From contig JAJRRJ010000175.1 of NCBI GenBank assembly GCA_024279575.1, positions 1-15,896 on the forward strand: a stretch of 15,896 nucleotides of DNA, given 5' to 3'. Position 1 is the stretch's first letter, and each line of letters starts with the position of its first letter. Of the stretch, positions 6,652 to 13,307 are shown one piece after another. The stretch is from Alphaproteobacteria bacterium. GTDB lineage: Bacteria; Pseudomonadota; Alphaproteobacteria; Rhizobiales; Devosiaceae. A program made the position numbers and the translations under genes. Under the pieces are notes generated by a model. That model was not told the origin of the DNA. It was given only the letters and a program-made list of their open reading frames with translations, and did no database searches.

Positions 6652-8517
6652 CTAGTCTTTTTCGGCCTCATCAGCCGGTTTTTTCTTGAAAGTTTTGGTA
6701 ATATTACCGAGCAAATTCACATCGACCCCATGCTTGCGCATAATGTAATACTGCTGAAGGATGCCAAGGAAGTTGTTCCAGGTCCAATAGATCACCAGAC
6801 CGGCAGGGAACGTTCCCAGCATAAAGGTGAACAGAATTGGCATAAGACCAAAAATCATTGCCTGGGTCGGGTCGGTTGGGGGGGGGTTGAGCTTCATCTG
6901 TACCCACATGGCAATCCCCATCAGAACCGGCCAGATACCAATGGCAAGGAAGCTACCGATAATCGGCAACGCGGTGGGGTCATAGGGAAGCAGCCCGAAC
7001 AGATTGAATATATTTGTCGGATCTTGCGCCGCCAGATCCTGGATCCAGCCAAAAAACGGCGCGTGGCGCATTTCAATGGTGACAAACAGCACTTTATACA
7101 GCGAAAAGAACACCGGAATTTGAATAAGCATCGGCCAGCAACCGGCAATCGGGTTGATTTTTTCTCTCTGGAAAAGTTCCATTTGAGCCTTTTGCATGCC
7201 GGCTTTGTCATCGCCGAACTTTTCCTGCAGCGCCTTGATCTCAGGTTGAACTTTTCGCATGGCGGCCATCGAAGCATAGGACTTGTTGGCCAGCGGGAAA
7301 AATACCCCCTTCACCATGACAGTCACCAGCAAAATGGCGACACCGAAATTTCCGGTTACTCCGTTTAGCCAGCGAATTACATAGAACATTGGTTTGGTGA
7401 TGAAATGGAACCAGCCCCAGTCGATCAGTAATTCAAGGCGATCAAACTGATATTCTTTTTCATAGGCGTCGATATTGCCTTCAACTTTTGCCCCGGCATA
7501 AAGATAGCTTTTGTATTGCGCATCGGCATTGGCGGCAACAATAACAGGGGTGCGCCCCACAAAGCTGGTTTGATAAATGTCAGTCTGATTTGGATTGTTC
7601 CACGAATAGCGCGCATTGATTGGTGCAGTCGGCTCAGGAATGATGGCTGAGGCCCAGTATTTGTCGGTAAATCCAAGCCAGCCACCGGTTGCTTCAAAAT
7701 CAATTTGGCGGCTTTCACGCAAATCCTGGTAGGATTTTTCAATCAGGTTTGCATCGCCCAACACGCCGATCGGCCCCTCATGCAAAATGAAAAACCCTGA
7801 AACATTTGGTGTCTCATGCCGTGCAATGCGCGAATATGGGTAAAGCGCAACATCGCCATTTGAATTGTTTGTAACGCTTTGGGTGATGGTGAAAAGAAAA
7901 CCGTCGTCCACAGATATAGTCCGTGAAAAGATAAACCCTTCCCCGTTGTCATAGGTCAGAGTGACGGGTGTTTCTTCGTTCAGAGTTTGATTTCCCTCAA
8001 CGCTCCATACTGTCTCTCCATCGGGCACTTTGGCAGAACCACCCGGCGCAACCACCCACCCCTGTTCGCTGAAATAGGAGCCAGGTGCGCCAACGGGAGA
8101 AAACAATGAAATAATAGAGCTGTCCGGTTCGACGGTTTCACGGTAATTTTTTAGCGAGAGATCGTCGATCCGGCCACCGATCAGGTTGATTGACCCAACG
8201 AGGGAAGGCGTATCAATATCAACCCGCGGTGTATTGGCCAGCGCTTCCCCTATAGTGGCAAAGCCATCTGGCGCACTGGAAGATGTTGCTGGCGCTTCGC
8301 CAGTGCCTGTCGGTGTCGCAAGACCTGAACCAGCCAGCCCGGAATCTGAAGGTGTTGCCAGGTCGGCCCCCCCCCGATTTGCCTCTTGTTGCGCAGCAAT
8401 TTCAAGCTGCTGGTTTGCACGCTCAACTTGTGGGCCAACGATAAAATACTGCCACCCCACAACAACCACGAGGGACAGGACAACGGCGGTGATCATATTT
8501 CGTGTATCAGGTGTCAT
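6652..8517 (-). CDS. yidC: Membrane protein insertase YidC
   Basis: YidC inserts and folds inner-membrane proteins, alone or with SecYEG. The 621-residue form is the long Gram-negative type: an N-terminal membrane anchor at about residues 8-27, a variable Gly/Ser/Thr/Ala-rich linker (about 45-95), a periplasmic beta-rich P1 domain (about 100-360), and a conserved five-helix core from about 370. Core landmarks are VMVKGVFFPLANKSYASMAAM (split here as VMVKGVFFPL, 401-409, then NKSYASMAAM), the cytoplasmic hairpin VQPEIKALQEKFGDD, and TFPAGLVIYWTWNN. The hydrophilic groove carries K403 where Escherichia coli has Arg, which I recall as usual in alphaproteobacteria. The C-terminal tail KKKPADEAEKD is short and charged. 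It lies 11 bases after rnpA, with yidD absent. Two nine-base homopolymers occur in its coding strand. Confidence 0.97.
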   Translation of the reverse strand: MTPDTRNMITAVVLSLVVVVGWQYFIVGPQVERANQQLEIAAQQEANRGGADLATPSDSGLAGSGLATPTGTGEAPATSSSAPDGFATIGEALANTPRVDIDTPSLVGSINLIGGRIDDLSLKNYRETVEPDSSIISLFSPVGAPGSYFSEQGWVVAPGGSAKVPDGETVWSVEGNQTLNEETPVTLTYDNGEGFIFSRTISVDDGFLFTITQSVTNNSNGDVALYPYSRIARHETPNVSGFFILHEGPIGVLGDANLIEKSYQDLRESRQIDFEATGGWLGFTDKYWASAIIPEPTAPINARYSWNNPNQTDIYQTSFVGRTPVIVAANADAQYKSYLYAGAKVEGNIDAYEKEYQFDRLELLIDWGWFHFITKPMFYVIRWLNGVTGNFGVAILLVTVMVKGVFFPLANKSYASMAAMRKVQPEIKALQEKFGDDKAGMQKAQMELFQREKINPIAGCWPMLIQIPVFFSLYKVLFVTIEMRHAPFFGWIQDLAAQDPTNIFNLFGLLPYDPTALPIIGSFLAIGIWPVLMGIAMWVQMKLNPPPTDPTQAMIFGLMPILFTFMLGTFPAGLVIYWTWNNFLGILQQYYIMRKHGVDVNLLGNITKTFKKKPADEAEKD

Positions 8518-8528
8518 CTTTGGTTCAC

Positions 8529-8861
8529 TTATCCTGTTTGTTTGTGCCGGTGCGTGTGTCTTAACGCATGTTCCAGCTTTTGCACCAAATCACAAAACGG
8601 CGCGTTTATGCTTTCGCGCCGCCCGATCAATACATAATCACGCTGGTTCTCAAACTTGTTTTTACAAGTCAGAACCGCAGCTCTTAATCGTCGTTTGATA
8701 CGATTGCGTTCAGGGGAATTTCCCGTACGCTTTGTAACCGTATAACCGATCCCGCAATCATTAGTTTCAATGAAATTTGATTGCAAAACAAAAAACCGCC
8801 CGGAGAACCGTGTTCCGCGAGCAGCGTTTAAGAACTGATGTCTTTTTTTGAGATGCCGCAT
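8529..8861 (-). CDS. rnpA: Ribonuclease P protein component
   Basis: RnpA is the small basic protein subunit of RNase P, which removes the 5' leader of precursor tRNAs together with the M1 RNA. The 110-residue product has the family landmarks: LKKRHQFLNAARG at the start, the hydrophobic cleft strand FFVLQ, GIGYTVTKRTGNSPERNRIK, and the RNR signature R52-N53-R54 followed by KRRLRAA. The length is normal for the family. No strong ribosome-binding site precedes the ATG at 8861. It sits 33 bases after the rpmH stop and 11 bases before yidC, the usual rpmH-rnpA-yidC order. Confidence 0.93.
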   Translation of the reverse strand: MRHLKKRHQFLNAARGTRFSGRFFVLQSNFIETNDCGIGYTVTKRTGNSPERNRIKRRLRAAVLTCKNKFENQRDYVLIGRRESINAPFCDLVQKLEHALRHTHRHKQTG

Positions 8862-8894
8862 TGCTGGTTCGATTCCAAAGCAGCTCTGAAAATT

Positions 8895-9029
8895 CTAAGC
8901 CGACAACCGCTTGCGACCGCGCGCACGTCGTGCATTCAAGATTTTACGACCGTTTTTGGTGGCCATACGAGCACGAAATCCGTGACGACGGGTGCGCACA
9001 AGGCGGCTTGGCTGAAATGTACGCTTCAT
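8895..9029 (-). CDS. rpmH: Large ribosomal subunit protein bL34
   Basis: This short gene was read by hand on the minus strand. It encodes 44 residues, starting MKRTFQPSRLVRTRRHGFRA and ending RARGRKRLSA, the full and highly conserved L34 sequence; Arg and Lys dominate as expected for this rRNA-binding protein. The ATG is at 9029 and the TAG at 8897-8895. No Shine-Dalgarno site lies at the usual distance. AGAGG at 9062-9058 is separated from the ATG by a perfect hairpin. The gene leads the rpmH-rnpA-yidC-engB unit. Confidence 0.98.
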   Translation of the reverse strand: MKRTFQPSRLVRTRRHGFRARMATKNGRKILNARRARGRKRLSA

Positions 9030-9038
9030 TACACGTTT

Positions 9039-9057
9039 AACCGCTTTTGCCGCGGTT
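9039..9057 (-). promoter_or_regulatory. Hairpin in the rpmH 5' leader between SD and start
   Basis: On the minus strand AACCGC (9057-9052) and GCGGTT (9044-9039) form a 6-bp stem with a 7-base loop. AGAGG lies directly before the stem (9062-9058) and nine bases separate the stem from the ATG at 9029. Without the hairpin the SD would be 28 bases away, too far; with it folded, the effective distance is nine bases. The arrangement is visible in the sequence; a role in translation is inferred. Confidence 0.45.
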
Positions 9058-9134
9058 CCTCTAATTCAATTTGCAGACAATTAATATGTACCAGAAAATA
9101 TCAGCAAAACCGATTATCTGTTACTTCGGGGCGT

Positions 9135-9163
9135 TCTATAAAAACAAAGTGGGATGAAGTCAA
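9135..9163 (-). promoter_or_regulatory. Sigma70-type promoter of rpmH operon
   Basis: On the minus strand, TTGACT (9163-9158) is followed after exactly 17 bases by TATAGA (9140-9135), a near-consensus pair. Transcription would begin near 9128, giving a leader of about 100 bases before rpmH. A second TTGACT lies 13 bases further upstream (9176-9171). High expression of L34 makes a strong promoter expected here. Confidence 0.7.
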
Positions 9164-9274
9164 CATATCAAGTCAACAATCGCCCCAATTCAACCATGCT
9201 CAGGCATCGGGTAAAAAGTAGCACGCGGCAACTATAAAGCACAAACTGTTATCACACTTCCTCACACCTGAGTG

Positions 9275-9280
9275 AAGGAG
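9275..9280 (+). promoter_or_regulatory. Shine-Dalgarno site deciding the TTG start of the VTT protein
   Basis: AAGGAG at 9275-9280, within the longer purine run GAAGGAGAGGA, lies seven bases before the TTG at 9288. It is 16 bases before the in-frame ATG at 9297 and 70 before the ATG at 9351, which has no such site. It is the best-placed ribosome-binding site in the region. TCCTCAC at 9259-9265 can pair with GTGA and GGA at 9272-9279 with one bulged A, which would cover the site. Confidence 0.55.
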
Positions 9281-9287
9281 AGGACTT

Positions 9288-10127
9288 TTGATCAATATGT
9301 CTGTATGCAACAGCTTGTTCTGCGGTGAATGTGAGATAATATTAAAAGCCATGACAAATCCATCAAGTTCCAGTGCGAAAAAATCCCCCGCTCAACGCGT
9401 CAAACAATGGGCTCCCATTGCGTTGCTTGCAACGGCGTTTATCGTGTTTTTTGCCACAGGCCTCCATGAAATGCTGACACTGGACGAGTTGGCCCGACGA
9501 TATGGTGATCTGAATGCGTTTATTGAACATAATTTCTGGATTTCAGTTTTTGGTGCAATAGCGACCTATATTGTGGTCACCGCAGCCTCTTTACCTGCCG
9601 CATCATTACTTTCTGTTGCCATTGGGCTGATGTTTGGTTGGGCCATTGGGGCCACAATCATAGTAATTGGTGCCACGCTGGGTGCCTCGATTTTGTTCTT
9701 TGCCGCCCGCTCTTTATTGGTGGATTTTTTTCGTCAGCGGGCAGGGGACAAGCTTAATGTCATGGCCGCCGGATTTCGCAATGATGCGGTGAGGTATATG
9801 TTGTTTTTGCGACTGGCCGCTATTTTCCCGTTTTTTGTGGTGAATTTTGTGCCCGCGATTCTTGGTGTGCGGTTTTCTGTTTTTTTCTGGACAACTGCAA
9901 TCGGCATCATTCCTGGAACAATTGCTTATGCGTTTGCCGGGGAAGGCCTGCGCTCTATTGTTGCTGAACGTGCCATTGCCTGCACACACAATATTGCACC
10001 GTGCGGTCAACCCTTTAGCATCGGTGATATTGTTACAAGGGAAATGTTGATTGCTTTCATTCTGTTGGCCCTTGTTTCATTGTTGCCAGTGGTCCTTAAA
10101 CGTTTGCGTAAATCACCGGCTGGATGA
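9288..10127 (+). CDS. TVP38/TMEM64 (VTT/DedA-like) family membrane protein
   Basis: The 279-residue protein has a hydrophobic helix at about 43-60 and the VTT domain at about 85-225. Family marks are the TAASLPAASLLSVAIGLMFG re-entrant segment (98-117), GATLGASILFFAAR (128-141), RYMLFLRLAAIFPFFVVNFVPAILG (169-193, quoted in part for location) and a final helix at about 253-270. Proteins of this family sit in the inner membrane; DedA relatives are linked to lipid or proton-coupled transport, but no reaction is assigned. TTG 9288 is supported by AAGGAG seven bases upstream; ATG 9297 or 9351 are alternatives. From the TTG start the N-terminus holds C7, C12 and C15 (a CGEC motif), and the loop after the VTT domain holds C232 and C239. 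It is the first gene of a plus-strand cluster with the flavin disulfide reductase. Confidence 0.85.
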   Translation: MINMSVCNSLFCGECEIILKAMTNPSSSSAKKSPAQRVKQWAPIALLATAFIVFFATGLHEMLTLDELARRYGDLNAFIEHNFWISVFGAIATYIVVTAASLPAASLLSVAIGLMFGWAIGATIIVIGATLGASILFFAARSLLVDFFRQRAGDKLNVMAAGFRNDAVRYMLFLRLAAIFPFFVVNFVPAILGVRFSVFFWTTAIGIIPGTIAYAFAGEGLRSIVAERAIACTHNIAPCGQPFSIGDIVTREMLIAFILLALVSLLPVVLKRLRKSPAG

Positions 10128-10159
10128 AGTTTGCCCCCTTTACTGCTTAGGAAACTAAA

Positions 10160-11587
10160 ATGTCTGAAATTTTAAATCCCGATCTTTGTATTATTGGTGC
10201 CGGGTCAGGGGGGCTTTCCGTCGCCGCTGCTGCGCGCGCACTTGGTGCTTCGGTGGTTCTCATTGAGCGCGATACCATGGGCGGTGATTGCCTTAATACG
10301 GGATGTGTCCCCTCAAAAGCGCTGATTGCGGCGGCCAAACGTGCCCATACCATTAGAAATACATCTGTGTTTGGCGTCAGTGCCAGCGAACTTAAGGTGA
10401 ATGTTGGTAAGGTTCATGCCCATGTGCACGGGGTGATTAGTTCAATTGCCCCCCATGATTCGGTCGATAGGTTTGAAAGCCTTGGCGCAACGGTAATTCG
10501 TGCCCACGCAACCTTCCTCGACAAAAAAACGGTGCGTGCCGGAGAACAAATCATCAAGGCACGGCGTTTTGTGATCGCCACCGGTTCCTCCCCCTCAATT
10601 CCCCCGATCAAAGGCATTGAGGATGTTAAATATCTCACCAATGAAAGTATTTTTTCCCTGACCCGCAAGCCAGCTCACCTTATTATCATTGGAGGCGGGC
10701 CCATAGGCATGGAGTTGGCGCAGGCCCATTTTCGCCTCGGGTGCGATGTATCTGTGATTGAAATGTTTAACCCCCTTGCCAAGGATGATCCTGAACTGAG
10801 TGCAATTGCTTTGAGAAAAATCGCTGCTGAGGGGGTAACGATCCATGCCCAAACCGGGGTTGAAGCCGTCGAAACAAGGGGTGCCAATATTTTTGTGACC
10901 ATAAAGAGCAAAACAGAAATACAAACTATTAGCGGCTCTCATTTGCTGGTTGCTGCAGGGCGCAAGGCAAACGTTGAGGGGGTAGGACTTAAGGAAGCTG
11001 GCATAAAACTTAAAGGGGGGGCAATTGGGGTGAACAGGGGTATGAAAACCTCAAATCGCCGTGTGTATGCAATTGGGGATGTTACTGGTGGTCTGCAATT
11101 CACCCATATGGCCGGTTACCATGCAGGTCTTGTGGTTCGAAATGCGCTGTTTGGACTGCCAGTCAAAGAAAATCGCCTGATTATACCGTGGGCGACCTAT
11201 ACGGACCCGGAAATTTCTCAGGTGGGAATGAGCGAAGAGCAGGCCAGAAAAAGTCGAGGCGAAAACATAAAGGTTCTGCGCGCAGTGTTTGCCGAGAATG
11301 ATCGCGCCCGCGCAGAACATCGCACCGAAGGCCTGGTTAAGCTCATCACTGATAACAAGGGAAACATATTGGGTGCAGGAATTGTGGGGGCCCAGGCAGG
11401 GGAATTGATATCTTTTTTCGCATATGCCATGGCCAACAAAATGAAAGTGGGAAGTTTAACCCGGTTTGTCGCACCTTACCCAACGATCAGTGAAATTGTT
11501 AAACGAGTTGCCTATGCCTTTTACGCGGACAAGGTTGACAATATCTGGCTGTCGAGGCTGCGCCGTTTTAACACCATGTTGCCCTAG
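10160..11587 (+). CDS. FAD-dependent pyridine nucleotide-disulfide oxidoreductase (mercuric reductase-like)
   Basis: This 475-residue flavoprotein has the complete disulfide reductase layout: FAD-binding IIGAGSGGLS (11-20), the redox-active disulfide GGDCLNTGCVPSK with C44 and C49, NAD(P)-binding IIIGGGPIGMELA (175-187), the second FAD motif AIGDVTGG (304-311), and a C-terminal dimer interface. Dihydrolipoamide dehydrogenase and glutathione reductase end in HPT-x-x-E, whose His is the catalytic acid-base; here the site reads APYPTISE with Y440, as in the mercuric-reductase-like branch. It is therefore unlikely to be a true lipoamide dehydrogenase. Hg(II) reduction is not supported either: no N-terminal HMA domain and no C-terminal Cys pair. 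AGGAAA precedes the ATG by a normal distance. It lies 32 bases after the VTT gene, a pairing I recall from other proteobacteria, and 30 before the kinase. The substrate is unknown. Confidence 0.9.
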   Translation: MSEILNPDLCIIGAGSGGLSVAAAARALGASVVLIERDTMGGDCLNTGCVPSKALIAAAKRAHTIRNTSVFGVSASELKVNVGKVHAHVHGVISSIAPHDSVDRFESLGATVIRAHATFLDKKTVRAGEQIIKARRFVIATGSSPSIPPIKGIEDVKYLTNESIFSLTRKPAHLIIIGGGPIGMELAQAHFRLGCDVSVIEMFNPLAKDDPELSAIALRKIAAEGVTIHAQTGVEAVETRGANIFVTIKSKTEIQTISGSHLLVAAGRKANVEGVGLKEAGIKLKGGAIGVNRGMKTSNRRVYAIGDVTGGLQFTHMAGYHAGLVVRNALFGLPVKENRLIIPWATYTDPEISQVGMSEEQARKSRGENIKVLRAVFAENDRARAEHRTEGLVKLITDNKGNILGAGIVGAQAGELISFFAYAMANKMKVGSLTRFVAPYPTISEIVKRVAYAFYADKVDNIWLSRLRRFNTMLP

Positions 11588-11617
11588 CTTGAGCAATCCT
11601 GTAACCACATTGTCACC

Positions 11618-13045
11618 ATGGTAAAATCGCAATCTAAAAAATCATTTGCCCCTGGGCTTTCTACAAAGCTCATCGCAATGATTATTTTCGTTATTCTTGC
11701 CGTTGAAGTGGTGATTTTTTTGCCCTCCCTTGCCAATTCCCGCCTTAACTGGCTCGATGACCGGGTGCGGGTTGGGGCTGTGGCGGTGCGTGTACTTGAT
11801 GCCGTCCCCCCGGATATGGAATTGCCCGGCGATCTGGCGGATCGTCTGCTTGAAACCGCTGGTGCAGACGCCATTGTGTTTCGACGCGATGGTCAAAGCC
11901 AGCTATTGGAGCGCTCCGATGTGAAAATGCCAAGTTCGGTGGTGACGGCTGATACGCGCCAGCGCAACCCGCTTTCCCTTATTGCCGGTGGTCTGGACGT
12001 TTTGATTTTTGGAGGCGGGCGTACCTTACGCATTATTGGCGCCACCCCGGAGACCGGCGGCGATGTGATCGAAATAATAATGCCTGAAGAACCATTGCGT
12101 GATGCGCTGATGGTTTATGCGCTTAACATATTTTTCCTTTCTGTATTAATTGCCGCGATGACCGCCGGAGCAATTTTTTTGTTTTTGAACCAGGTGCTGA
12201 TTAAGCCCATTCAGCATATTACAGCCAACATGGTTGCTTTTCGATCGGCCCCTGAAAACGCTTCATTGATTATTTCATCTTCTGAACGAAAGGATGAAAT
12301 TGGCATCATGTTGCGTGAACTGGAGGGTATGGAATCCAATATTTTTTCCATGCTTGGCCAGCGCCGCCATCTGGCGGATCTTGGATTGGCCGTTGCACAA
12401 ATCAATCACGATTTGCGCAACACACTTTCCTCCGCCCAACTGCTTTCTGATCAGGTGGCCACTCTTGAGGACCCACAGGTGCAAAGACTTGCCCCCCGTC
12501 TGGTGCTCACGCTGGACAAGGCCATTGGCTTTGCCCAGTCGGTGATAGATTATGGCCGTCAACGTACGGTGCCGCCAAAGCCCCAATTGGTAGATCTGCA
12601 TGCCCTGATTGATGAGGCGGCATTTGATGCCGGTCTTGTTGGTCACCCTGATATTTCCCTAAAAAACAAGGTGCCCGATGGGATGTCGATATTTGTTGAT
12701 CCCGACCAGATGGCACGGGTGATGCTGAATTTGATGAAAAATGCCCGCGAGGCCCTGGAAGGTATCCGCACTGAACATGACCCCCTTGAGATTTGTGTGG
12801 ATTATGCAGAGGATCCCGATTGTTTCACGATCGGAATTTCCGATAATGGCCCAGGTTTGCCTCCCCGGGCGCAGGATAATCTGTTCGTTGCGTTTGAAGG
12901 CTCTGCACGTGCAGGCGGCACGGGATTGGGGTTGGCGATCTCCCGGGAAATTACCGAGGCACATGGGGGAAAACTGAGCCATATCAGCCAGGAAAAAGGC
13001 ACACGGTTTGAAATTCGCCTCCCCCGAAGCAAACGACTGAGCTAG
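11618..13045 (+). CDS. Orphan membrane sensor histidine kinase
   Basis: The 475-residue protein has a helix at about 16-36, an extracytoplasmic sensor region of about 125 residues with no family I recognise, and a second helix at about 167-190 leading to a HAMP-like segment (about 191-245). The H-box is INHDLRNTLSSAQ with phospho-acceptor H264. The ATPase domain has N-box MLNLMKNAREAL (369-380), G1 ISDNGPGLPP (407-416) and G2 GGTGLGLAIS (433-442). All catalytic motifs are intact, so autophosphorylation is expected. The H-box is the HDLRN type rather than the common HELRTPL. No response regulator lies in the window, so the partner is elsewhere. The gene follows the flavoprotein by 30 bases with a weak ribosome-binding site, suggesting one operon whose membrane or redox state the kinase may sense (inference). 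Confidence 0.92.
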   Translation: MVKSQSKKSFAPGLSTKLIAMIIFVILAVEVVIFLPSLANSRLNWLDDRVRVGAVAVRVLDAVPPDMELPGDLADRLLETAGADAIVFRRDGQSQLLERSDVKMPSSVVTADTRQRNPLSLIAGGLDVLIFGGGRTLRIIGATPETGGDVIEIIMPEEPLRDALMVYALNIFFLSVLIAAMTAGAIFLFLNQVLIKPIQHITANMVAFRSAPENASLIISSSERKDEIGIMLRELEGMESNIFSMLGQRRHLADLGLAVAQINHDLRNTLSSAQLLSDQVATLEDPQVQRLAPRLVLTLDKAIGFAQSVIDYGRQRTVPPKPQLVDLHALIDEAAFDAGLVGHPDISLKNKVPDGMSIFVDPDQMARVMLNLMKNAREALEGIRTEHDPLEICVDYAEDPDCFTIGISDNGPGLPPRAQDNLFVAFEGSARAGGTGLGLAISREITEAHGGKLSHISQEKGTRFEIRLPRSKRLS

Positions 13046-13057
13046 CAGGCCGGGCGA

Positions 13058-13074
13058 TTTGTAAAAATTACAAA
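13058..13074. repeat. AT-rich palindrome between the kinase and tRNA-Arg
   Basis: TTTGTAA (13058-13064) and TTACAAA (13068-13074) are exact complements around AAA. The 17-base palindrome lies 12 bases after the kinase stop and 48 bases before the tRNA -10 element. It has no T-run, so it is a poor terminator; it could be an operator or an upstream activating element for the tRNA promoter. Confidence 0.3.
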
Positions 13075-13101
13075 ATTGCATCGATTTGACAAAACCAGCC
13101 C

Positions 13102-13128
13102 TTGCATCGAGAACCCTGCCGGTATAAT
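13102..13128 (+). promoter_or_regulatory. Probable tRNA-Arg promoter
   Basis: A consensus TATAAT at 13123-13128 lies 38 bases before the tRNA. The nearest -35-like hexamer is TTGCAT at 13102-13107 with a short 15-base spacer. A perfect TTGACA at 13086-13091 is 31 bases away, too far to pair with this -10. Position and the strong -10 make a tRNA promoter likely; the -35 assignment is uncertain. Confidence 0.5.
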
Positions 13129-13166
13129 GCTTGCGCCGCCCTGCTCCTATTGTGGACAAGGCATGC

Positions 13167-13243
13167 GCGCTCGTAGCTCAGCTGGATAGAGTACTTGACT
13201 ACGAATCAAGGGGTCGGGAGTTCGAATCTTCCCGAGCGCGCCA
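13167..13243 (+). tRNA. tRNA-Arg(ACG)
   Basis: The 77-base cloverleaf folds by eye. The acceptor stem is GCGCTCG with CGAGCGC, followed by discriminator G and an encoded CCA. The D arm is GCTCAGCTGGATAGAGT and the anticodon stem is CTTGA/TCAAG with loop CTACGAA, anticodon ACG. The T arm is GGGAG-TTCGAAT-CTTCC. The ACG anticodon is normally deaminated to ICG by TadA and reads CGU, CGC and CGA. Downstream TTTATTTTT right after CCA could help end transcription. Confidence 0.97.
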
Positions 13244-13307
13244 TTTATTTTTGTATCCAGAATTATCGAAATGCCATGGGGCACGGATATCCGGGGGAGA
13301 CGAAAAC

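Noticed and set aside
6730..7368. Plus-strand ORF of 212 residues antisense to yidC
   Set aside because: Rich in His, Gln and Arg as expected for the complement of a membrane-protein gene; yidC is unambiguous here.
8838..9221. Plus-strand ORF of 127 residues across rnpA/rpmH
   Set aside because: It is antisense to the certain L34 gene and its promoter; composition and lack of a ribosome-binding site mark it as a shadow.
9060..9290. Possible replication origin next to rpmH
   Set aside because: rpmH adjoins dnaA/oriC in some bacteria, but I find no cluster of DnaA boxes here and dnaA is absent; alphaproteobacterial origins usually lie elsewhere.
13086..13091. TTGACA as the -35 element of the tRNA promoter
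   Set aside because: It is a perfect hexamer but 31 bases from the TATAAT, far outside the usable spacing.
12659..13159. Minus-strand ORF of 166 residues opposite the kinase ATPase domain
   Set aside because: The plus strand encodes conserved N, G1 and G2 boxes over this stretch; the antisense frame has no recognisable domain.
13233..13260. Integrated element using the tRNA-Arg 3' end as attachment site
   Set aside because: tRNA-Arg genes are common integration sites, but there is no integrase nearby and no second copy of the tRNA 3' end in the window.
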